A stretch of DNA of 64,000 bases from Theristus sp. LFF4_11 (taxonomy: Eukaryota > Nematoda > Chromadorea > Monhysterida > Xyalidae): the NCBI GenBank assembly GCA_030248135.1, contig JASANC010004703.1, forward strand, positions 1 through 64,000, given 5' to 3'. Made by a program: the position numbers and the translations under genes. The notes under the pieces were generated by a model. The model had not been told where the DNA came from. It saw only the letters and a list, made by a program, of their open reading frames with translations, and searched no databases. Every line of letters starts with the position of its first letter. The first letter of the stretch is position 1. Below, one piece after another: positions 57,313-64,000 of this stretch.

Positions 57313-58850
57313 ACCAAATAAATTTTAATTTATCTATATTTGAAATAAAAAAATATTAAAATATTCAAATACACTTCGGAAACATGTGTGACACTTTTTG
57401 AATAAAAAATATGAAATTGTGCATTTCAACACTGCACATGAGCTTTTGAACATTTACCATAAAGTGATTCTTGCCGGTGTCATGCCACTTTTGACCCCGC
57501 AATATTTTGACCGGCAATTTTAACATGACCTATCCTGCCATAGACAAGCCAATCGCCCAGGATCGTTCTTATCAAAGAGTTTTTCGCTTCCCGGACTTCT
57601 CCCGCGCGGACATTTCCCCGCAGACATTTTCGGAAACTTGAGCAGCTGGCTAAGCGTCATCTGGCAGAAGATGGTAAAGAAGAAGAAGATGAAGAAAGCC
57701 AGAAACTGCCTGATGAGAATCTAGATGATGATATGGACATTGGACGTTTATGAGTAATGATAAACAGTGAGATTATCGATGAACATTGTTTTTGTGTCAA
57801 AAATTGCTATTTTTTTGGTACACTGTAAAAATGAACTGAAATGTGTAAACCAAAAAATTTAGATCAGAAAAAACCCTTCCAAAATATTTTAATCTGACAG
57901 TGTTCCAAATTTTAGGCATAACAAGGTCACAGTGCAAGCCAGTGAAAGCATTTTGAAGTTGGAACTTCTTTTGTCTCACCCTGTACTGCAAAGGACGTCA
58001 TCACACTATTTAGGTCGATGAAAACTCCAAACAACTTGTGGTTTTAATGGGCCATGGTCATTGGTCCACCTGGGCTAATTCTGTTTTGCCTTCATTAAAT
58101 GGTGCTGTTCTGAAGTTAAAAAATGTTAATTGGATGAAAGCGCTATAAAACCAGCGTACAAACCATCTTTGCTGTCATACTAAGTGGTTCAACCGTTTTA
58201 CTCTTCCTCTACTGCTCCTGCTCAACTGCAAACCGTGTCTACTGCTCGATCTTCGGTCATGGTCGTCGTCGCCATCATCATCAACCCCGCTTACTCAAGT
58301 TGCGTTGCGGCTTGCGCCCACTGCGCCGCCTTGCTGGTTTGGTGATCATCGCGGCTGCTCTTCTCTTCTAAAATCCGCTTCAGGTAAAACACGCTCGTCG
58401 TCAGACATTGCTTAAACGGACTTATTTCTAATCCTAATCCAAAAGCCCAATACTAAGCCAAACCTGATCCTAACCTAAGCCAAGCCTTCTCAGGAAGGAA
58501 GATGTCAAAACAACTGCGTTTTGAACAAGTTTTTGTTGCAGCAGTGCTCACGCGCTAGTGGATCATGAGCATGCCGATGCACGTGCGCGTGCGTTTAAAA
58601 AAAGCGCCAGGGTCAATCGCACAGTCTTTATTGGTTTTGAAGTAAGTTGTCTCCGGTTGATAAACTTTTTTTGCAATTTCAATATGAAACTTAAATAAAG
58701 TTTTAAAAATTAAGGTCAGCAACCGTTGGCGGAAGCGGCATCGGCTTCATGGGGCGGTCAAAAAAAGGAGATTGTAAGAGTTCAACTTGTAAAACTTATT
58801 TCTGAACCTTATTGACTGAACCTGCTCAATTATAACTTTTCCAACAGCAA
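57313..58850. other. Intergenic, mostly AT-rich, with old repeat pieces
   Basis: 3' flank of OST-alpha followed by non-coding sequence. 57826-57930 is repeated at 59443-59540 (GTAAAAATGAACTGAAA, AATTTAGAT, TGTTCCAA(a/g)TTTTA). 57960-57985 ends with a reverse-strand TACAGGGTGAGACAAAAG terminus. A GC-rich patch at 58150-58375, behind a TATAAAA at 58144, has open frames of under 60 codons. Confidence 0.45.
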
Positions 58851-58851
58851 A

Positions 58852-59545
58852 GATATACAGGGTGAGCCAAAAAGGTTTCAAAATCAAAATGCTCTCACTG
58901 ACTTTTGCTGAGATATCTGATATTTTATATTTTATATTTTCGAGCTGAAAATTGAAACACTACTAGAACACTTTGGGAATTTTCTGACCAATTAAAATTT
59001 TCAGGTTATGTTGCCATTATCAGTCACTACAGCAAAATATCTTGAAAACATGAAAAAACATGTTGTGGAGTGCTAACGGTTGATTTAGCTGTAACAAATA
59101 CCAAATGATAAACTTTGGTGACAACCCGAGTGTTCAAAACACAAAAAAGATGAAAAAAGAAATACGCACATAGTAGCTTGGAAATGACAAACGCAGAATT
59201 GCATTTGAGCAGTCTTTGATAACTCTGATGTTTCACTTTGAGTCTGAGTGTACGTCAGCGGTTCTGCAAAGAACAGATGCGAATTTATCTTTTCAAATGC
59301 AAATTGATTTTTCTTTTTTAATGAATACAATTTGCCACTTTGATTGTTTCACAGTAGCAGACGATTGTTTTCTGCAGTAAAAAATGCAATGCCATTTTTA
59401 GGTTTGTTTTTTGAAAAATTTGATATTTTTTTGCAAATTTCTGTAAAAATGAACTGAAACGTGTGAACCAATAAAAATTTAGATAAAAAAACAAAACCCG
59501 AAATGTTCTAACAATGTTCCAAGTTTTAAAACATGAGGTCTCACT
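58852..59545. mobile_element. Possible degenerate DNA-transposon relic
   Basis: It begins TACAGGGTGAGCCAAAAAGG, a terminus of the kind common in mariner-type elements, and runs into the 59443-59540 block that is shared with 57826-57930. A clear right inverted end is missing, and there is no transposase frame. Confidence 0.4.
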
Positions 59546-59651
59546 TCTCAGCACTCACTGCTCACCGCAGAATTGCTCACACACACTCAGACTCGAAGTG
59601 AAACATCAGAGTTATCAAAGACTGCTCAAATGCAATTCGGCGTTCGTCATA
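59187..59651. repeat. Inverted repeat pair with about 70-bp arms
   Basis: The arm 59187-59253 (GCAGTCTTTGATAACTCTGA TGTTTCACTTtGAGTCTGAG) recurs on the opposite strand at 59579-59651 with one or two changes in the core. The spacer is about 325 bp and contains the end of the putative transposon relic. Confidence 0.8.
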
Positions 59652-59654
59652 TCT

Positions 59655-59938
59655 ACAGTATGGCCGAATAAATAAGGCAGTCCTTGTATTCTCCATCAAG
59701 ACGGGATCAGTCGCAGACTAGGAGTTGTGTTTTTCAAAAATGCCAAGATAATTCCCAATCGTGTGTTCAAGGGAGATAGAATGAACAGAATAGCACGAAG
59801 AATCAATTAGTTTAAAAAACACATCAAATTTGACACACAATTTGCTTTCTGAAAGTCTTTTTCCTTTCATTCAAATTTCGCGCGCTCCTTGCACCCTGAA
59901 AAAAGCTGCCATGTTTAAACGGCCATTCCGTAAGCTAC
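59655..59938. mobile_element. MITE-like element, copy B
   Basis: Partner of 17634-17925. It starts TACAGTATGGCCGAATAAAT; the other end on the opposite strand reads TTACGGAATGGCCGTTTAAA, so in this copy the inverted termini (about 14-19 bp) are easier to see. Non-coding. Confidence 0.75.
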
Positions 59939-60015
59939 TGTGCGCGTATTGCTTTTTTCATCTTTTTTTGTGTTGTGTCATGAACTGTCCTGCTTTGGTG
60001 TAATGGCTCACTTAA

Positions 60016-60794
60016 CAGCTTCGGCAGTTCTGCCTGGTGTCCGTCGCACTGACGAGCCAGGGGGCACCGCGGTATGCGTCTACCTGGCGAAACCGCAAAC
60101 AGCGAACTTCTTGTATTGCATACACTCGCAAAACACCGGGTCCCTTGTGGCTTCATAGCCCGGGATGGTTGATTTTGTGAGATTCTGCTTTCTAGGTTCG
60201 CTGATGTTTTGCCCAGACTATAAGATCTGTCTGTGGTAAAACAGCTTCGGCAGTTCTGCCTGGTGTCCGTCGCACTGACGAGCCAGGGGGCACCGCGGTA
60301 TGCGTCTACCTGGCGAAACCGCAAACAGCGAACTTCTTGTATTGCATACACTCGCAAAACACCGGGTCCCTTGTGGCTTCATAGCCCGGGATGGTTGATT
60401 TTGTGAGATTCTGCTTTCTAGGTTCGCTGATGTTTTGCCCAGACTATAAGATCTGTCTGTGGTAAAACAGCTTCGGCAGTTCTGCCTGGTGTCCGTCGCA
60501 CTGACGAGCCAGGGGGCACCGCGGTATGCGTCTACCTGGCGAAACCGCAAACAGCGAACTTCTTGTATTGCATACACTCGCAAAACACCGGGTCCCTTGT
60601 GGCTTCATAGCCCGGGATGGTTGATTTTGTGAGATTCTGCTTTCTAGGTTCGCTGATGTTTTGCCCAGACTATAAGATCTGTCTGTGGTAAAACAGCTTC
60701 GGCAGTTCTGCCTGGTGTCCGTCGCACTGACGAGCCAGGGGGCACCGCGGTATGCGTCTACCTGGCGAAACCGCAAACAGCGAACTTCTTGTAT
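60016..60794. repeat. 226-bp tandem array (about 3.5 units)
   Basis: CAGCTTCGGCAGTTCTGCCT starts at 60016, 60242, 60468 and 60694, exactly 226 bp apart, and the units look identical. The last is cut after CGAACTTCTTGTA by the TIR element that begins at 60794. The unit contains GACGAGCCAGGGGGCACCGC and GATTCTGCTTTCTAGGTTCG. Long minus-strand open frames across the array arise only because the period and sequence repeat. Confidence 0.95.
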
Positions 60795-61111
60795 TATCTA
60801 AAAATGCGGGAGACGCATATAAAAGGAGGAATATGGCCTTGTGTAAGCAGTGAAAGACTTGGCTCGACAACGCTTTTCAAGTCTCTGATGTGGTACACAC
60901 GGATACAAGTACATAAGAGTTATATTTTTGCGCCGCGTTTGCTGTTTAAAAGCTTGCTGAAAAGCGTAAAAACTTTGAAGTTATTTTTCAATTGTCCTCT
61001 TCAGTTTAGTCTAAAATCACACCATGTGCGAAATTCTGTAAATTCTGTGCAAAAACAGAAACATCAGAAATTGCAAAATATTGCTGCATGTAGCTTTATC
61101 GTTGTTGTTGT

Positions 61112-61305
61112 TGTTGTTTTGTTGGGATTTTTAGGCGATGTTTTTAGCCAGGGCTAACCCAGAGAAGCGTACAGAACGCCATTGAGTAGGGCGCCCATTG
61201 AGTTTTCTCTGTCATTAAGTGCCTACATACCCCTCGGCGGGGCTCGATCCCCCGAGCGCACAGACTGTAGTCTAACGCACTACCACCAGGCCACGAGGGT
61301 GACAA
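61112..61305 (-). mobile_element. tRNA-derived SINE-like insertion
   Basis: This block is absent from the otherwise similar copy at 48430. On the minus strand it begins with a tRNA-like head, then about 100 bp of unrelated body, and ends in (CAA)-type repeats. GTTGTTGTTG lies on both sides on the plus strand, which fits a target duplication or simple-repeat target. This is the expected layout of a short SINE. Confidence 0.65.
61230..61300 (-). tRNA. tRNA-like sequence, probably a SINE head rather than a working gene
   Basis: A 71-nt block with acceptor strands CCCTCGT and CCGAGGG (six of seven pairs), an A-box-like TGGCCTGGTGG, a perfect 5-bp T-stem CGGGG/CCCCG around the loop GATCGAG, and a B-box-like GGATCGAGCC. 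The anticodon arm is badly paired (TTAGA against CTGTG), so the identity cannot be read and function as a tRNA is unlikely. The two internal boxes could still drive RNA polymerase III. Confidence 0.5.
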
Positions 61306-61859
61306 TTGTTGTTGTTGCTAACGTACGCACCGCTGTGCATACAGCAGCACCAGTGCAAAAAGTGTTGTCTTTCGTTGATTTTCACCCTTTTTACCAAACT
61401 CTTGTGACAGGATAAACCGGTGAGTCATTGCCACAGAAGGAGACCTTGCGTTCCCCAACGCCTCTGCGATACACTTTGTGCAAACCAGTGTCAGCGATCT
61501 AAAGTCTGATCGTTATTTTAGTGGTTTTAGTGGTCGCTAAATGCTAGAAAAAAAGCAAATGTGAAAGTTTCATTTGTCTACAATGTACGAGGGTTGCCAC
61601 TTCCAACCGAAATAAAAAATAAACGGCGCAAAAATATGACTCTTATGTACTTGTATCCGTGTGTACCACATCAGAGACTTGAAAAGCGTTGTCGAGCCAA
61701 GTCTTTCACTGCTTACACAAGGCCATATTCCTCCTTTTATATGCGTCTCCCGCATTTTTAGATAATATTCTGACTTTTACATAAGCCCCGAAGGTCGGAC
61801 CAAAATCACAATACGTTGGTCACACATTCTTCTAAACCCCGGACAACTCAGGTTTTTCA

Positions 61860-63935
61860 TTTTTCGTTTTTAGGCCAATTTCGCCTATGCTATTTCTACG
61901 GCCCATTCGCCCAAAATCGTCACGATTCAGTACCTAGAATTGCTCACATAAGAAAACTGACCCAAAAGCAGTGATCGGCGGTTGAATTACCCTGGAAAAC
62001 ACAGTTTTCTTGTTTTTCATTTCTGGACCGGTTTCACTAAATTCCACGGCCGATTCGCCCGAAATCGTCACGATTCGGAATCTAAAGTTGCTCACGTAAG
62101 AAAACTAACCCAAAATCTGTTATCAGCGCATTGAATTACCCCGGAAAACACAGTTTTCTTGTTTTTCATTTTTGGACCGATTTCGCCAATTTCCACGGCC
62201 GATTCGCCCGAAATCGTCACGATTCAGTACCTAGAATTGCTCACATAAGAAAACTAACCCAGAATCCGTGATCAGCGCATTGAATTACCAAGGAAAACAC
62301 CGTTTTTTGTTTTTCATTTCTGGACCGATTTCGCCAATTTCCACGGCCGATTCGCCCGAAATCGTCACGATTCAGTATCTAGAGTTGCTCACATAAAAAA
62401 CTAACCCAAAATCCGTGATCAGCGCATTGAATTACCCTGAAAAACACCCTTTTATTGTTTTTCGTTTCTGGGCCGTTTTCGCCAATTTCCACTGCCGATT
62501 CGCCCGAAATCGTCACGATTCAGCACCTAAAGTTGCTCACGTAAAAAAACTAACCCAACATCTGTTATCAGCGCATTGAATTACCATGGAAAACACCGTT
62601 GTTTTGGTTTTTCATTTTTGGACCGATTTCGCCAATTTCCACGGCCGATTCGTCCGAAATCGTCACGATTCAGTACCTAGAATTGCTCACATAAGAAAAC
62701 TAACCCAGAATCCGTGATCAGCGCATTGAATTACCATGGAAAACACCGTTGTTTTGGTTTTTCATTTCTGGACCGATTTCGCCAATTTCCACGGCCGATT
62801 CGCCCGAAATCGTCACGATTCAGTATCTAGAGTTGCTCACTTAAAAAACTAACTCAAAATCCGTGATCAGCGCATTGAATTACCCTGAAAACACCATTTT
62901 CTTGTTTTTCGTTTCTAGACCGATTTCGCCAATTTCAACGACCGATTCGCTTGAAATCGTCACGAATCAGCATCTAAAGTTGCTCACGTAAGAAAACTAA
63001 CCCAAAATCCGTGATCAGCGCATTGAATTACCCTGGAAAACACCATTTTCTTGTTTTTCGTTTCTAGACCGATTTCGCCAATTTACACGGCCGAATCGCC
63101 CGAAATCGTCACGATTCAGCATCTAAAGTTGCTCACGTAAGAAAACTAACCCAAAATCCGTGATCAGCGCATTGAATTACCCTGGAAAACACTATTTTCT
63201 TGTTTTTCGTTTCTAGACCGATTTCGCCAATTTCCACGGCCGATTCGCCCGAAATCGTCACGATTCAGCATGTAAAGTTGCTCACGTAAGAAAACTAACC
63301 CAAAATCCGTGATCAGCGCATTGAATTACCCTGGAAAACACCATTTTCTTGTTTTTCGTTTCTAGACCGATTTCGCCAATTTACACGGCCGATTCGCCCG
63401 AAATCGTCACGATTCAGCATCTAAAGTTGCTCACGTAAGAAAACTAACCCAAAATCCGTGATCAGCGCATTGAATTACCCTGGAAAACACATTTTTCTTG
63501 TTTTTCGTTTCTGGACCGATTTCGCCAATTTCCACGGCCGATTCGCCCGAAATCGTCACGATTCAGCATCTACAATTGCTCACGTAAGAAAACTAACCCA
63601 AAATCCGTGATCAGCGCATTGAATTACCCTGGAAAACACCATTTTCTTGTTTTTCGTTTCTAGACCGATTTCGCCAATTTCCACGGCCGATTCGCCCGAA
63701 ATCGTCACGATTCAGCATCTAAAGTTGCTCACGTAAGAAAACTAACCCAAAATCCGTGATCAGCGCATTGAATTACCCTGGAAAACACCCTTTTCTTGTT
63801 TTTCGTTTCTAGACCGATTTCGCCAATTTCCACGGCCGATTCGCTCGAAATCGTCACGATTCAGCATCTAAAGTTGCTCACGTAAGAAAACTAACCCAAA
63901 ATCCGTGATCAGCGCATTGAATTCCTACGGACTAG
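61860..63935. repeat. 149-bp satellite array 2 (about 14 units)
   Basis: Same unit as array 1, with ATTCGCCCGAAATCGTCACG about every 148-149 bp. The leading units are more diverged, and the later ones (from about 62930) are nearly identical to each other (TTTCGTTTCTAGACCGATTT, ATCTAAAGTTGCTCACGTAA). It ends with the same GAATTCCTACGGACT break as array 1 and runs into the shared tail, cut by the window end. Confidence 0.95.
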
Positions 63936-64000
63936 ACCTTTTTCCTATTATTTTTCGTAGCTCAGACAAAATTTGTAAGAGTGAAAAGCTGATACCCAGT
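63936..64000. repeat. Start of post-satellite tail, truncated by window end
   Basis: It matches 50736-50800 (TTTTTCGTAGCTCAGACAAA, TTTGTAAGAGTGAAAA), showing that the second composite repeat continues beyond the window. Confidence 0.9.

Larger units (their letters stand above)
60794..61765. mobile_element. TIR element (copy 2), with SINE-like insertion
   Basis: Same element as 48088-49163: inverted ends 60794-60940 and about 61622-61765 start TTATCTAAAAATGCGGGAGA and are flanked by TA. The interior aligns with copy 1 (CTGTGCAAAAACA, GGAGACCTTGCGTTCCCCAA, GTTTTAGTGGTCGCTAAATG) except for small deletions and a block of about 200 bp present only here (61100-61318). Confidence 0.85.

Noticed and set aside
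58430..58490. CCTAA/TAAGCC-rich stretch as interstitial telomere repeat
   Set aside because: Units are irregular (CCTAATCC, ACTAAGCC, CCTGATCC) without a steady 6- or 7-bp period.
59935..60776. Repeated minus-strand frames of 110-140 codons with identical protein sequence
   Set aside because: They are the same 226-bp unit read repeatedly. Neighbouring frames overlap with the array period and no start or stop is gene-like.

Overview
The window is nuclear DNA of an invertebrate animal. Genes are split by many introns of about 50 bp to 2 kb with GT-AG borders, acceptors are mostly TTTCAG, TTGCAG or CTGCAG, and coding exons are clearly more GC-rich than the surrounding sequence. The gene set (COPB2, a Cys-loop receptor, a NACHT-WD protein, a multi-saposin protein, an insect-type ionotropic receptor, SLC46, PPT1, SLC17, OST-alpha) fits a protostome, most likely an ecdysozoan such as a nematode or tardigrade. 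The species cannot be read from the sequence. No bacterial features, phage, CRISPR array or viral genes were seen. All gene models were spliced by hand, using reading-phase agreement and remembered family patterns.

Layout. 1-555: tail of a composite repeat, then G-runs. 556-4209 (+): 3' two thirds of COPB2. 5650-8122 (+): nicotinic-type receptor subunit. 11060-22118 (+): a 28-exon NWD1/NWD2-like STAND NTPase (about 1863 aa), with a small antisense gene at 18839-19690 in one of its introns. 22839-24651 (-): endonuclease/exonuclease/phosphatase-like gene. 24652-31238: almost gene-free. 31239-32609 (+): armadillo-like protein. 33074-36531 (+): prosaposin-like protein with seven saposin-like modules. 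36849-38081 (+): intronless IR-type receptor broken by one in-frame TAA. 38122-45852 (-): SLC17-like transporter, PPT1 and SLC46-like transporter in a closely spaced same-strand row. 47123-47722 (-): polyQ/His-rich ORF. 48088-51430: composite repeat. 54656-57312 (+): OST-alpha. 57800-64000: dense repeats, including a second composite repeat that runs off the window.

How the genes relate. The 33-46 kb block is notable because its four intact genes (saposin precursor, SLC46, PPT1, SLC17) all belong to families known for lysosomal or endosomal work. The three minus-strand genes are separated by only about 230 and 360 bp. COPB2 acts in Golgi-to-ER coats, and the receptor, STAND and OST-alpha genes have no obvious pathway link to their neighbours.

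Mobile DNA. A roughly 1 kb TIR element, a 149-bp satellite array and a hairpin-rich tail recur together as a unit (48.1-51.4 kb, 60.8-64.0 kb, and a tail at 1-275). One copy carries a tRNA-derived SINE-like insertion. A 226-bp repeat exists as decayed single copies in SLC46 introns and as a near-identical tandem array at 60.0-60.8 kb. Several pairs of small TIR elements (MITE-like) sit in introns.
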